Assembly (NCBI RefSeq): GCF_013114595.1
Contig: NZ_VTXE01000016.1
Span: 1 to 64,000 of the forward strand
Length of the DNA: 64,000 nt
Origin: Vibrio sp. 99-8-1
GTDB lineage: Bacteria; Pseudomonadota; Gammaproteobacteria; Enterobacterales; Vibrionaceae
Reading direction: 5' to 3'
The notes under the pieces were generated by a model. The model had not been told where the DNA came from. It saw nothing but the letters and a program-made list of their open reading frames with translations, and did no database searches. The first letter of the stretch is position 1, and each line of letters starts with the position of its first letter. Shown piece by piece: positions 1 to 8,813 of the stretch. The translations under genes and the position numbers were made by a program.

Positions 1-1
1 A

Positions 2-86
<85 letters not shown>

Positions 87-189
87 AGGGTATTTAAGTA
101 AATAAATATTTACTATGGTTAGTCCCAATTCTAACCGCTTTATATCAACGTGTGCGTTACTATTAAAATAAGGCACAAATCAAGTTGTA

Positions 190-274
<85 letters not shown>

Positions 275-351
275 AGGGTTTTAAGGTTAACTCATTCGTT
301 ATACTAACCTTCGGCTAGTCCCAATTCCAGCCGCTCTCAAGTGAGGAGCGC

Positions 352-379
352 ATAATAGCAAAATCGAATGTGCTGTAAA
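352..379 (-). promoter_or_regulatory. Probable promoter of the tRNA-Tyr pair
   Basis: On the minus strand a TTTACA -35 box (374-379) lies 16 bp from a TATTAT -10 box (352-357). A GC-rich discriminator, GCGCTCCTC, follows, as is typical of stable-RNA promoters under stringent control. It points at the tRNA genes. The rest of 280-560 holds no recognisable gene; it contains leader DNA and the upstream region of the efflux operon. Confidence 0.6.
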
Positions 380-564
380 GAATTTTATTGCGATTTTGAC
401 TCGGTTGCTGCCTTTTTGGGCAATGATGCCAGAAAGTAACCGTTTCGCTCCTTTATCGCTTTAGATCAGATATGTTTACAAAAACTTTCTTCATCTTTAC
501 ATTAGTTTACGTAGCGTATTATTTCAGCTGATAAAATGTCGAAAACCATTTTTAAGAGACCAAT

Positions 565-1662
565 ATGAACAACATAAAACAGATTTCTGCGTTTGGCTGC
601 ATCTTGATGTTAGTGTCAGGTGCCACTTTTGCCGCTGGACAAGGAAAAGCATCTGGGCCTTCTAAGTCTCGTTCCATCGCCGTAGTGACAGAACCGGTTG
701 CCACTCATCAAATCTCTCAGACACTCACCTTAGTTGGCAAACTGGAAGCAGAAGAATCGGTTGTGATCGCTCCTGAAGTTTCAGGGAAAATTAACATTAT
801 TAATGTCTCTGCCAATCAGAAGGTTGATAAAGGGCAACTGTTGATTCAATTGAATGACGATAAAGCCAAAGCGGTCCTTTCGGAAGCTGAGGCTTATTTG
901 CGTGATGAGCAGAGAAAACTGGCCGAGTTTGAACGGCTAGCGAAGAAGGGAGCAATTACCCAAACAGAAATAGACGCTCAAAAAGCCAGTGTCGATATTG
1001 CAAGAGCAAGACTTGATGCGGCCAATGCCAGCTTAAAGGATCTTAACATTACCGCTCCATTTTCTGGCACCGTGGGTTTTGTCGATTTTAGCCGAGGAAA
1101 AATGGTAAGTGCAGGCTCTGAGTTGATTACACTGGATAATTTATCGGTGATGCAACTGGACTTGCAAATTCCAGAGCGCTATTTATCTATGCTTTCAAAG
1201 GGTATGGATGTGAAAGCGACAACGAACGCTTGGGGTGGCCGTGATTTCTCGGGCAAACTGATGGGCATTGATACTCGCATTAATAGCGAGACTCTGAATT
1301 TACGAGTGAGAATTAAATTTGATAACCCGGATAATCAACTTAAACCGGGTATGTTGATGTCTGGCACGATGGAGTTTCCTGCCCTATCAGCGGCTATTAT
1401 TCCTGTACAAGCGTTGCAATACTCCGGCACGAAGCGATACGTATATGTGGTTGATGACAATAATAAAGCCAAACGCACAGAAGTAATTTTAGGCGCTCGT
1501 ATTGGTAATGAAGTGGTGATTGAAACGGGGCTAGAGATCGGTGAAAGAATCGTAGTACAAGGCATAGTGAATATTCGCGATGGTATTACGGTTGTCGAAC
1601 AGGGGCAAAAGCAAGCGGCGATTGCGAGTAAGGATACAGAAGCTAGCAAAGGTGCAGAATAA
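565..1662 (+). CDS. RND efflux periplasmic adaptor subunit (membrane fusion protein)
   Basis: This 365-aa protein has a cleavable signal peptide (about residues 1-23, ending ATFA). It has the usual membrane-fusion order: a lipoyl-like half domain near 69-97 (APEVSGKI), a helical hairpin about 107-161 (LAKKGAITQTEID), the second lipoyl half (ITAPFSGTVG), then beta-barrel and membrane-proximal domains. Such adaptors bridge an inner-membrane RND pump to an outer-membrane channel. Its stop overlaps the start of the permease gene in a TAATG junction, so the two are translationally coupled. No outer-membrane channel gene is adjacent, so a TolC-like protein from elsewhere is presumed. The substrate cannot be read from the sequence. 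Confidence 0.93.
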   Translation: MNNIKQISAFGCILMLVSGATFAAGQGKASGPSKSRSIAVVTEPVATHQISQTLTLVGKLEAEESVVIAPEVSGKINIINVSANQKVDKGQLLIQLNDDKAKAVLSEAEAYLRDEQRKLAEFERLAKKGAITQTEIDAQKASVDIARARLDAANASLKDLNITAPFSGTVGFVDFSRGKMVSAGSELITLDNLSVMQLDLQIPERYLSMLSKGMDVKATTNAWGGRDFSGKLMGIDTRINSETLNLRVRIKFDNPDNQLKPGMLMSGTMEFPALSAAIIPVQALQYSGTKRYVYVVDDNNKAKRTEVILGARIGNEVVIETGLEIGERIVVQGIVNIRDGITVVEQGQKQAAIASKDTEASKGAE

Positions 1663-4600
1663 TGTTGTTATCAGATATTTCTGTAAAGCGGCCAGTTGCC
1701 GCTGTGGTGTTGAGCTTATTGCTGGTGGTATTTGGTATTGTCTCCTTTAATAAGCTGGCAGTAAGAGAAATGCCAGATATTGAAAACCCGGTTGTTTCTA
1801 TATCTACACGCTATGAAGGTGCTTCAGCGACGATTATCGAAAGCCAGATTACGTCTGTAATAGAAGATCAGCTTTCTGGCATTAGCGGTATTGATGAAAT
1901 CACGTCAACCACTCGTAATAGCTCGTCTCGAATTAAAGTGACTTTTGAACTTGGTTATGACTTGAACTCAGGGGTAAGTGACGTACGTGATGCCGTTGCG
2001 CGAGCACAACGTCGTCTTCCTGACGAAGCAGATGAACCACTGGTATACAAAAACAATGGCAGTGGGGAAGCATCGGTATACATCAATCTAAGTTCGTCAG
2101 AGATGGATAGAACACAGCTCACCGACTATACCGAACGTGTGCTGGTGGATCGCTTCAGTTTGATCTCAGGAGTGAGCTCGGTTGATATCTCAGGCGCACT
2201 TTATAAAGTGATGTACGTTAAGTTAAAACCTGAGCTAATGGCTGGTCGAGGCGTGACAGCTGCGGATATCACCGCTGCGCTGAAATCAGAAAACCTTGAA
2301 AGCCCAGGGGGAGAAGTACGTAACGACTCAATTGTTATGTCGGTACGTACCGCAAGAAGCTATAACCAAGTTGACGATTTCCAAGCGCTAGTGATTAAAC
2401 GTTCAAGCGATGGTTCGCCTATTTATTTACGCGATGTTGCGGATGTATACATTGGTTCTCAAAACGAAAACTCCACCTTTAAAAGCGATGGTGTGGTTAA
2501 CGTTAGTATGGGTATTGTGCCTCAGTCGGACGCTAACCCTCTAGAAGTCGCGCAGATGGTGCATAAAGAAGTAGAGGATATACAGAAGTTTCTTCCTAGC
2601 GGAACGCGGCTGGCGATAGATTATGACTCGACTATTTTCATCGACCGCTCAATTACTGAGGTATACAACACCTTATTTATTACCGGTGGTTTGGTTGTTC
2701 TTGTTCTTTACATCTTTATTGGTCAAGTTAGAGCAACAATCATTCCGGCGATAACCGTTCCCGTTTCGCTGATCTCGGCCTTTATCTCCGCCTACTTTTT
2801 TGGCTTCTCGATTAACCTAATTACCTTAATGGCACTGATATTGTCTATAGGCTTAGTGGTTGATGATGCCATTGTGGTGGTAGAAAACATCTTCCACCAT
2901 ATTGAGAAGGGAGAGTCACCACTTGTCGCTGCCTATAAAGGGGCAAGAGAAGTGGGCTTTGCGGTTGTTGCGACCACTCTGGTTTTGGTGATGGTATTCC
3001 TGCCGATTTCATTTATGGATGGAATGGTTGGCCTAATGTTCACTGAATTCTCAGTGTTGCTGTCAATGTCCGTTATCTTCTCGTCTTTGATAGCACTAAC
3101 CCTGACTCCAGTTCTGGGCAGTAAAATTCTAAAAGCGAATGTAAAGCCTAACGCCTTTAATCGTGGGGTAGAGTTTCTATTCAGCAAGTTGGAAAAGGGC
3201 TATCGATTCCTATTAGTGAAAGCAATGCGTGTGCGGTTAATTGCGCCGCTGATCATCTTGGCGTGTATTGGTGGTAGTTATGGCCTAATGAAGCAGGTGC
3301 CTTCACAGTTAGCTCCGGCTGAAGATAGAGGCGTGTTGTTGGCCTTTGTCAGAGGGGCCGATGCGACAAGTTACAATAGAATGTCAGCAAATATGGACTT
3401 GGTTGAGTCAAAGCTGTTGCCACTATTAGGACAGGGGCTATTGAAGTCATTTAGCATTCAGACGCCAGCTTTTGGTGGCAGTGCCGGTGACCAAACGGGC
3501 TTTGTTATCATGATATTGGAAGACTGGAATGTGAGAACTCAGTCGGCTCAACAAGCGCTTGGTGTGGTAAGAAAAGCGTTAACAGGGATCCCTGATGCGC
3601 GTGTGATTCCTTTTACACCCGGTTTTAGAGGGGGATCAAGTGAGCCGGTTCAGTTTGTATTGGGTGGCTCCGATTATGTAGAGCTTAAAGAGTGGGCTGA
3701 GGTTCTTAAACAAGCCGCAGAAGATAGCCCATTAATGGAAGGCGCTGATATAAACTACTCAGAGAAAACGCCGGAGCTTGTTGTTACCGTTGATAAGCCA
3801 CGAGCAGCTGAGTTGGGTATTAAAGTCTCTGACATCTCCAATACGCTAGAGATCATGCTGGGTGGTAAGAGCGAGACCACGTTTGTTGAGCGTGGCGAGG
3901 AATATGATGTTTACCTACGCGGGGATGAGAATAACTTTAACAATGCGCAAGATCTTAGCCAGATCTACATGAGAACCTCATCGGGCGAATTAGTCACGTT
4001 AGATGCTGTTACGCGTGTTGATGAAGTCGCCTCTGCCATTCGTCTTTCTCACTACAATAAGAAGAAAGCCATTACTGTTACTGCAAACCTAGTGGAAGGA
4101 GTCACTCTTGGCGAAGCATTGGACTTCCTTGACAATAAGGCCATTGAAACGCTGCCCGGAGACATCTCTATAAGCTACTCCGGCGAATCAAAAGACTATA
4201 AAGAGAATCAGTCGAGTATTTTGGTGGTGTTTGCATTGGCTCTCTTGGTTGCGTATTTAGTCTTGGCCGCTCAATTCGAAAGTTTTGTTAACCCGCTGGT
4301 GGTGATGTTCACCGTTCCTATGGGGGTCTTTGGTGGGTTCTTAGGACTCTTTTTAATGAGTCAAGGACTGAACATCTACAGTCAGATAGGCATGATCATG
4401 CTGATTGGAATGGTTACAAAGAACGGTATCTTGATTGTGGAGTTTGCCAACCAGCTTCGAGATAAAGGAATTGAGTTTGAAAAAGCGATCATAGACGCAT
4501 CAGCTCGACGCTTACGTCCGATTTTGATGACCGCGTTTACTACACTGGCGGGGGCAATCCCACTGATTACGTCTAGCGGTGCGGGTTATGAAAGTCGTGT

Positions 4601-4772
4601 TGCGGTAGGTACGGTTATCTTTTTTGGAATGGCCTTTGCCACACTGGTGACACTATTTGTTATTCCAGCAATGTATCGTGTACTTTCTGCTGCAACTAGG
4701 GCACCGGGACATGTTGAACATGAGCTAACTAAGCAATTAGAGCATGAAGTAAAAGCCAGAATCAGTCACTGA
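1662..4772 (+). CDS. RND efflux pump permease (AcrB/HAE1 type)
   Basis: The 1036-aa length is normal for RND pumps. There is an N-terminal TM1, a large periplasmic loop, six TM helices, a second large loop and five further TMs. The proton-relay residues are present: the adjacent aspartates in GLVVDDAIVVVENI (TM4) and the lysine in GMVTKNGILIVEFA (TM10). It is a proton-driven tripartite exporter, probably of drugs, bile salts or other amphiphiles. It is co-translated with the adaptor at 565-1662 and followed by a strong terminator. It is unlike the island pump at 11461-14517, which has Asn in place of the second aspartate. Confidence 0.95.
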   Translation: MLLSDISVKRPVAAVVLSLLLVVFGIVSFNKLAVREMPDIENPVVSISTRYEGASATIIESQITSVIEDQLSGISGIDEITSTTRNSSSRIKVTFELGYDLNSGVSDVRDAVARAQRRLPDEADEPLVYKNNGSGEASVYINLSSSEMDRTQLTDYTERVLVDRFSLISGVSSVDISGALYKVMYVKLKPELMAGRGVTAADITAALKSENLESPGGEVRNDSIVMSVRTARSYNQVDDFQALVIKRSSDGSPIYLRDVADVYIGSQNENSTFKSDGVVNVSMGIVPQSDANPLEVAQMVHKEVEDIQKFLPSGTRLAIDYDSTIFIDRSITEVYNTLFITGGLVVLVLYIFIGQVRATIIPAITVPVSLISAFISAYFFGFSINLITLMALILSIGLVVDDAIVVVENIFHHIEKGESPLVAAYKGAREVGFAVVATTLVLVMVFLPISFMDGMVGLMFTEFSVLLSMSVIFSSLIALTLTPVLGSKILKANVKPNAFNRGVEFLFSKLEKGYRFLLVKAMRVRLIAPLIILACIGGSYGLMKQVPSQLAPAEDRGVLLAFVRGADATSYNRMSANMDLVESKLLPLLGQGLLKSFSIQTPAFGGSAGDQTGFVIMILEDWNVRTQSAQQALGVVRKALTGIPDARVIPFTPGFRGGSSEPVQFVLGGSDYVELKEWAEVLKQAAEDSPLMEGADINYSEKTPELVVTVDKPRAAELGIKVSDISNTLEIMLGGKSETTFVERGEEYDVYLRGDENNFNNAQDLSQIYMRTSSGELVTLDAVTRVDEVASAIRLSHYNKKKAITVTANLVEGVTLGEALDFLDNKAIETLPGDISISYSGESKDYKENQSSILVVFALALLVAYLVLAAQFESFVNPLVVMFTVPMGVFGGFLGLFLMSQGLNIYSQIGMIMLIGMVTKNGILIVEFANQLRDKGIEFEKAIIDASARRLRPILMTAFTTLAGAIPLITSSGAGYESRVAVGTVIFFGMAFATLVTLFVIPAMYRVLSAATRAPGHVEHELTKQLEHEVKARISH

Positions 4773-4795
4773 TAGACGATAATTAATACAAACAG

Positions 4796-4826
4796 CCGGA
4801 CATTGGAAACAGTGTCTGGTTTTTTT
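4796..4826 (+). terminator. Rho-independent terminator of the efflux operon
   Basis: A 10-bp stem CCGGACATTG / CAGTGTCTGG (two G-T wobbles) closes a GAAA tetraloop and is followed by seven T. It lies 24 bp after the permease stop codon. Confidence 0.9.
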
Positions 4827-4906
4827 ATATTTAAAAAAATAGAAAATAATGAATGGAACAGGTGATTTATGTTTAGAGGGATTAAACGAAATAATTTTGA
4901 AGGGAA

Positions 4907-4947
4907 GGTTAAAGGGTGGGCATGTGAATGCCCTTCCTTTAATAACC
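4907..4947. terminator. Long imperfect hairpin, possible terminator of the small minus gene
   Basis: GGTTAAAGG..GGGCAT and ATGCCC..CCTTT..AACC form a long interrupted stem around a GTGA loop. It lies 30 bp beyond the stop of the minus-strand small gene at 4977-5117. There is no clean T-run, so the assignment as a terminator is tentative. Confidence 0.4.
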
Positions 4948-4976
4948 TAATTAACTGAATTAATGAATGATATCAA

Positions 4977-5117
4977 TTAGTTAAGTAGAGCAAGCATTGT
5001 TGAAGCAGCAACGATAATTGCGCCGATAACACGTAGACCTAAAGGTGCTTGGTTATACTCTCTGATGTCACTGTCGTGCCAAGTTTGTAATGCGTTGCGT
5101 AGATCTCTGTTTACCAT
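4977..5117 (-). CDS. Small membrane protein, 46 aa, unknown function
   Basis: A 46-codon ORF starts at ATG 5117 after a good ribosome binding site (GGGAGAGAGA, 4 nt upstream). The N-terminal half is charged and hydrophilic (DLRNALQTWHDSDIREY). The C-terminal half is one hydrophobic helix (LRVIGAIIVAASTMLALL), so a single-pass small inner-membrane protein is likely. The reading frame, the binding site and the clean amphipathic/hydrophobic split argue that it is real. No family is recognised. It sits alone between the efflux operon and the Lrp-type regulator and has its own upstream region. Confidence 0.7.
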   Translation of the reverse strand: MVNRDLRNALQTWHDSDIREYNQAPLGLRVIGAIIVAASTMLALLN

Positions 5118-5225
5118 AATTCTCTCTCCCATTTTGGGTTAACTCATAAAGTGAAGTACCTTTAACTTTCGCTATACTGCGTCTATCAAGTGTATTTTGA
5201 TTGTATATACACTGAAATATAATTG

Positions 5226-5405
5226 CAATCAAAATGTCACATTAAGTGGAGATTATTTTTTTTAAACGAGCTTTTCGGAAAAATCGCATAGAAATCGTAC
5301 AATTAGTGAGCGATTTTGGCTATTTTTAAGGCAGGATCACCATGATCCTATTGCTGATCTTTCAAGGCGTAAATACGCCGCGTTAAGTGACAGCATTAAC
5401 AAGGG
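5226..5405 (+). other. Structured intergenic element upstream of the Lrp-type gene
   Basis: Three successive inverted repeats occur within 70 bp: GGATCA-CCA-TGATCC (5334-5348), GGCGTA-AA-TACGCC (5366-5379) and GTTAA..TTAAC (5382-5400). One frame also stays open without an ATG for about 42 codons, ending at a TAA near 5419, and includes the stretch DHHDPIADLSRRKY. It could be a leader RNA, a dispersed intergenic repeat or a decayed gene; the sequence alone does not decide. The rest of 5118-5505 shows nothing else. Confidence 0.35.
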
Positions 5406-5505
5406 TTCCGCATAACCGTATTTATTAACCGCGCACAATCTATTTCTGGTTATGTTTCTCTATAAACGATAAAATGGAGAAAATTATTCTAAATAAAGCA
5501 GAGCA

Positions 5506-5979
5506 ATGAAAATCGAATTAGATAAAACCGACCGAAAACTACTGTCGATATTACAGACAGATAGCACAGTGTCATTAAATGAGTTAGCTGAAACCGTAAA
5601 CTTAACCACCACACCTTGTTGGAAGCGATTAAAAAGAATGGAAGACAACGGGGTGATCAGTAAGCGTGTCGCGCTGTTAAACCCCGAGAAGCTTGGCTTA
5701 CTGTTTACCGCATTTGTGTTGATCAAAACCATTGATCATTCTCATGAGTGGTACCATCAATTTGTAGAAACCGTGACCCCTTTTCCTGAAGTGATGGAGT
5801 TTTATCGCATGGCGGGAGAGTATGACTACATGATGAAAGTTCAAGTTGAAGACATGAAGTGCTTTGATGAGTTTTATAAAAGATTGGTAAACAGCGTAGA
5901 AGGCATCTCAAACGTGACCTCAACTTTTGCCATGGAGCCCCTTAAGTACACCACAGCATTACCGATTGATGACAGATAG
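5506..5979 (+). CDS. Lrp/AsnC family transcriptional regulator
   Basis: This 157-aa protein has the two-domain Lrp layout. An N-terminal winged HTH spans about residues 5-60 ([13 protein letters not shown], then [20 protein letters not shown] as the recognition region). A RAM/AsnC ligand-binding domain follows (about 65-145), with [14 protein letters not shown] typical of the effector fold. Such proteins form octamers or dimers that sense amino acids and control their metabolism. It is monocistronic, followed by a bidirectional terminator shared with tesB. A structured element lies 100-170 bp upstream. It is not the global Lrp itself, which has a different N-terminus. Its target genes are unknown. 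Confidence 0.93.
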   Translation: MKIELDKTDRKLLSILQTDSTVSLNELAETVNLTTTPCWKRLKRMEDNGVISKRVALLNPEKLGLLFTAFVLIKTIDHSHEWYHQFVETVTPFPEVMEFYRMAGEYDYMMKVQVEDMKCFDEFYKRLVNSVEGISNVTSTFAMEPLKYTTALPIDDR

Positions 5980-5995
5980 TGCCCCGGTTAATTAC

Positions 5996-6035
5996 CATGC
6001 CCAAGTCGTAGCGATAAGCTATTCACTTGGGCATG
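5996..6035. terminator. Bidirectional terminator between the Lrp-type gene and tesB
   Basis: A perfect 11-bp inverted repeat CATGCCCAAGT / ACTTGGGCATG lies between two convergent genes. T-tracts are weak on both sides. Confidence 0.7.
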
Positions 6036-6045
6036 ATTCAATTGG

Positions 6046-6906
6046 CTATTGAGTAAAGCGCATAACACCTTCTTGGATAGCAGACGCAACTAAGTCACCC
6101 TGCTGATTAAAGATCTCCCCTCTGACTAAGCCTCGTGAATTACATGCCGTCGGGCTCTCAATGGAATAGAGCAGCCATTCGTCCATTTTAAATGGGCGAT
6201 GAAACCACATTGAGTGATCGATAGTGGCTACCTGAAAGTTCGGTGTCATCAGGGTCACTTTGTGAGGGTGCATGGCGGTGACAAGGAAGCCCCAATCCGC
6301 CGCATACGCGAGTAGATACTGATGGATCATCTGATTGTCCGGTACGCTACCGTTGGCTTTGATCCACAAATACTGTTTTGCTTCCGCTTTTACCGGTTTT
6401 AATGGATTTATGACGGTAACAGGGCGAACCTCAATGGGCTTTTCGCCACAAAAAACTTGTTTGATCTTCTCAGGCAAAAACTCTGCAATTTTCTGTGCCA
6501 GCTCACTTTCAGATTGGTAATGCTCTGGGCTATCGATAGTTGGCATCGGGTTTTGATGCTCAAAACCTTCTGCTTCGCCATGATAAGAAGCGGTAAGGTA
6601 AAATATCGGTCGGCCATTTTGAACCGCTTTGACACGGCGAGTACTGAAACTGCGCCCGTCTCGTAAATTCTCGACATCATAGATGATCGGTTTCTCAGGA
6701 TCTCCGGGATAAAGAAAGTAGCTGTGAAAGGAGTGAGCGATACGATCATTATCCACAGTGTATCTTGCTGCAGATAACGCTTGTCCCATCACCTGACCAC
6801 CGTAAACTTGTGGAAGTCCTAGATGTTCGCTTTGTCCACGAAACAGGCCTTGTTCTAATTGTTCCAGCTGTAATAGATCCAATAGTGCTTGTAACGGCTT
6901 ACTCAT
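6046..6906 (-). CDS. tesB: Acyl-CoA thioesterase II
   Basis: The 286-aa length matches TesB of other gammaproteobacteria. It has a double hot-dog fold. The N-terminal half contains LEQLEQGLFRGQS and YGGQVMGQALSAA; the C-terminal half contains IDHSMWFHRPFKMDEWLLY and GLVRGEIFNQQGDLVAS, where the conserved Asp of the catalytic triad lies. It hydrolyses medium- and long-chain acyl-CoA to free fatty acid and CoA in the cytoplasm. It is divergent from ybaY, an arrangement also found in E. coli (tesB - ybaY - ybaZ - ffs), which supports the call. Confidence 0.96.
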   Translation of the reverse strand: MSKPLQALLDLLQLEQLEQGLFRGQSEHLGLPQVYGGQVMGQALSAARYTVDNDRIAHSFHSYFLYPGDPEKPIIYDVENLRDGRSFSTRRVKAVQNGRPIFYLTASYHGEAEGFEHQNPMPTIDSPEHYQSESELAQKIAEFLPEKIKQVFCGEKPIEVRPVTVINPLKPVKAEAKQYLWIKANGSVPDNQMIHQYLLAYAADWGFLVTAMHPHKVTLMTPNFQVATIDHSMWFHRPFKMDEWLLYSIESPTACNSRGLVRGEIFNQQGDLVASAIQEGVMRFTQ

Positions 6907-7017
6907 ATTTCCCTCTTTGGACGCGCATCAAACTTTTGTTAAATAAATACATTCTAAGTGTTCCAATATCAAGTGCTTCTTATAGTCTATCAACAATACT
7001 TTGATAGAGAGGGCGTT

Positions 7018-7464
7018 ATGAAAAGGACTATCTACCTTATTGCATCGGTAATATTGGCTTGGTTATTGGTTGGTTGTGAGACAACAGAGAAAGTTGCAAC
7101 GTCAAACAAAGACGCACAACAGCAAGAAGTGATGCGCGCAATTTCCGGAATTGTATTTTATAGAGAAAGAATCGCACTGCACCCTGACGCTGAAGTACAA
7201 ATAACGTTAGAAGATGTCTCGCTGGCGGATGCACCCTCTAAAGTTATCGCCCAGCAAACCTTTACCAGCGATGGTGATCAGGTGCCGCTCGACTTTGAGT
7301 TAAGTTATGACGCAAATGAGATACAACCGAATCATCGCTATAGTGTTAGAGCGCAAATTCGTCTAGAGGGAGAGCTTATCTATACTACAGATAGCAGCTA
7401 TCCGGTAATTACCGATGTCCATTCAACGGACAATGTGCAGCTATTGCTGATAACAGTGCAGTAG
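7018..7464 (+). CDS. ybaY: YbaY-family lipoprotein
   Basis: The 148-aa product starts at ATG 7018 after GAGAGGGCG. An upstream TTG at 6958 is possible but has no binding site. A lipoprotein signal (residues 1-19) ends in LLVGC, so Cys20 should be lipidated. The mature part is a beta-sandwich of the YbaY/YscW type, seen in ISGIVFYRERIALHPDAEVQ (here about residues 43-62) and in the repeated 'V-x-L-x-D-V' pattern. The function of YbaY is unknown; the fold is shared with pilotin-like lipoproteins of type III secretion. Synteny with tesB, atl and ffs supports the name. Confidence 0.88.
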   Translation: MKRTIYLIASVILAWLLVGCETTEKVATSNKDAQQQEVMRAISGIVFYRERIALHPDAEVQITLEDVSLADAPSKVIAQQTFTSDGDQVPLDFELSYDANEIQPNHRYSVRAQIRLEGELIYTTDSSYPVITDVHSTDNVQLLLITVQ

Positions 7465-7477
7465 TGTTAGGGGCGTT

Positions 7478-7780
7478 TTAAAGCTGCCACCGGTAGATTT
7501 TTAATGAAATTCTACCGGATTCGCTCACCGCAATGCCTTCAGATTCTAATCGTAATTTTTGGCGCTGGTAGCTTTCTCCTTTTAGGGAGATTTTGCCAGC
7601 GCTATTGATCACCCGAAACCAAGGTAGCTTTGAGTCTTTGGGTAAGTTGGATAGCGCTTTTCCGACATGGCGGGCATAGCCGGGATAGCCTGCCATTTTC
7701 GCCACTTCACCATAGGTGGATACCTTTCCCTCAGGTATCTTATATATAACCATATAAACCTGCTGTAAAAACGAGTCCAT
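7478..7780 (-). CDS. atl: Alkyltransferase-like DNA repair protein (Atl)
   Basis: This 100-aa protein matches the DNA-binding domain of O6-methylguanine-DNA methyltransferase, with GKVSTYGEVAKMAG, the helix-turn-helix, the Arg finger in YARHVGKAL and the C-terminal beta-wing. The catalytic PCHR motif is PWFR, with Trp54 in place of the acceptor Cys, which defines Atl proteins. These bind O6-alkylguanine without removing it and recruit nucleotide excision repair. The start at 7780 (ATG) has AAAGG five bases upstream; the GTG two codons earlier is less likely. It is convergent with ybaY, as in E. coli (ybaZ). Confidence 0.93.
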   Translation of the reverse strand: MDSFLQQVYMVIYKIPEGKVSTYGEVAKMAGYPGYARHVGKALSNLPKDSKLPWFRVINSAGKISLKGESYQRQKLRLESEGIAVSESGRISLKIYRWQL

Positions 7781-7957
7781 ACACACCTTTTATTGTTCTA
7801 TTACTGTCTTTATATCGATGTATCATATCCTTGTTAAGGTGAGATTGAATAGCGCTTTTTATGAGAGCTGGCTTTGTATGGTGTGAGTTATAAAACGTCA
7901 ATAAGAGCAATTATTCGCCATTTAAACTCGAATGTGTTGATTTCGACCTTAGATGGC

Positions 7958-7986
7958 TTGCAATGAGAAGTGGGATAGTCGATAAT
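7958..7986 (+). promoter_or_regulatory. Promoter of ffs
   Basis: A TTGCAA -35 box (7958-7963) and a GATAAT -10 box (7981-7986) are separated by exactly 17 bp. A GC-rich discriminator, CCTCCGC, follows. Transcription would start near 7993, giving a 5' leader of about 35 nt before the mature 4.5S RNA. RNase P removes such a leader in E. coli. Confidence 0.7.
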
Positions 7987-8027
7987 CCTCCGCACTCGCT
8001 GCTGATAAGCTTGCGAAACAGAATCTA

Positions 8028-8136
8028 TGGAGGCCCTGGTCCTCTCGCAACAATACTTCGTTTAATTGGTCAGGCCCGGAAGGGAGCAGCCAGGGTGAAT
8101 GACTTGTGTGCCGGGATGTGGCTGGGGCTTCCACCC
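8028..8136 (+). ncRNA. ffs: Signal recognition particle RNA (4.5S RNA)
   Basis: The conserved SRP domain IV is present: GGTCAGGCCCGGAAGGGAGC then AGCCAGGGTGAATG, with the GGAA tetraloop and the asymmetric loop that binds Ffh. The closing stem pairs TGGAGGCCC at the 5' end with GGGGCTTCCA near the 3' end. The RNA ends CCACCC like E. coli 4.5S. It scaffolds co-translational targeting of membrane proteins. Exact ends are inferred from the E. coli molecule. The 3' end touches the left direct repeat of the island. Confidence 0.97.
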
Positions 8137-8221
8137 ATTTAAAACGCCGCTTTTATTAGCGGCGTTTTGCTATCTAGCGAATGTCATTTCACATTCCTCA
8201 AAACTACTCCAACCCTTCAAC
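8135..8221. repeat. Left 87-bp direct repeat of the ffs island
   Basis: 87 bp starting at CCATTTAAAACGCC and ending CTTCAAC match 16132-16218 with two differences. The repeat contains the ffs terminator and the last codons of the small gene that is whole at 16201-16383. The left copy keeps only the tail of that gene (residues VEGLE and the stop on the minus strand). This is the pattern of an att site duplicated by insertion. Confidence 0.92.
8141..8168 (+). terminator. Terminator of ffs
   Basis: AAAACGCCGC and GCGGCGTTTT form a perfect 10-bp stem that ends in a T-run directly after ffs. A copy with one base change (G to A in the left arm) is present at 16138-16165. Confidence 0.92.
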
Positions 8222-8229
8222 TGTAATGA

Positions 8230-8729
8230 TCTATTGCGGTTAATCAAATTTGGGCTGGTGATGTGACGTATTTGAAACAGGTGAAGGTTGGATGTACTTA
8301 GCCATCGTAATGGATCTGTACTCACGATGCATCGTTGGTTGGCATATTAGTAAACGTATGACCACTGGCTTAGTGAGTAAAGCAATGGTGAAAGCCTGTA
8401 ATCTACGGCAACCGCTAAAAAGCTTGGTATTTCATTCAGATAGAGGTTCACAATATACCAGTAGACAATATCGAAAATTGTTAGCTGATTACCGAGTCAG
8501 AGTAAGTATGGGGAATGTTAGTGCTTGTTGGGATAACGCTGTTATTGAGAGGCTGTTTGGTTGCTTAAAGCATGATTGGCTGATGAAAGTTCCGCAACCG
8601 ACTCGAGTCGATGTGAAGAATGATGTAATGGTAGAAATGCGCTATTACAACCTAGAAAGCTGCATACCGCTAATGGAGATCAATCGGCCAGTAGAGTATG
8701 AGAAAATCTCCTTAATAAAAGTGTCCTGA
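8230..8729 (+). pseudogene. IS3-family transposase OrfB remnant, 5' truncated
   Basis: The open frame begins after a stop at 8227-8229, a few bases from the end of the direct repeat. It encodes the rve integrase core: WAGDVTYLK (first Asp), VFHSDRGSQYTS (second Asp) and DNAVIERLFGCLKHDW (Glu), so the DDE triad survives. The N-terminal HTH part and OrfA are missing. Near the C-terminus YYNLESCIPLMEINRPVEYE replaces the usual pattern YYNLERLHxANGDQSPVEYE, which fits a one-base loss followed by a one-base gain. It cannot be an active transposase on its own. A longest-ORF annotation would start at ATG 8292. Confidence 0.85.
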
Positions 8730-8813
8730 TTTAGCTGTGCAGAACAAGCTCTACTGTTGTTAAATACAAAAACGAATATCAAAAAACTAATTAAGATTTT
8801 ACAAATATACCTC

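Noticed and set aside
6335-6749. Three frames overlapping tesB
   Set aside because: Their sequence follows from tesB codons; the TesB motifs settle the frame.
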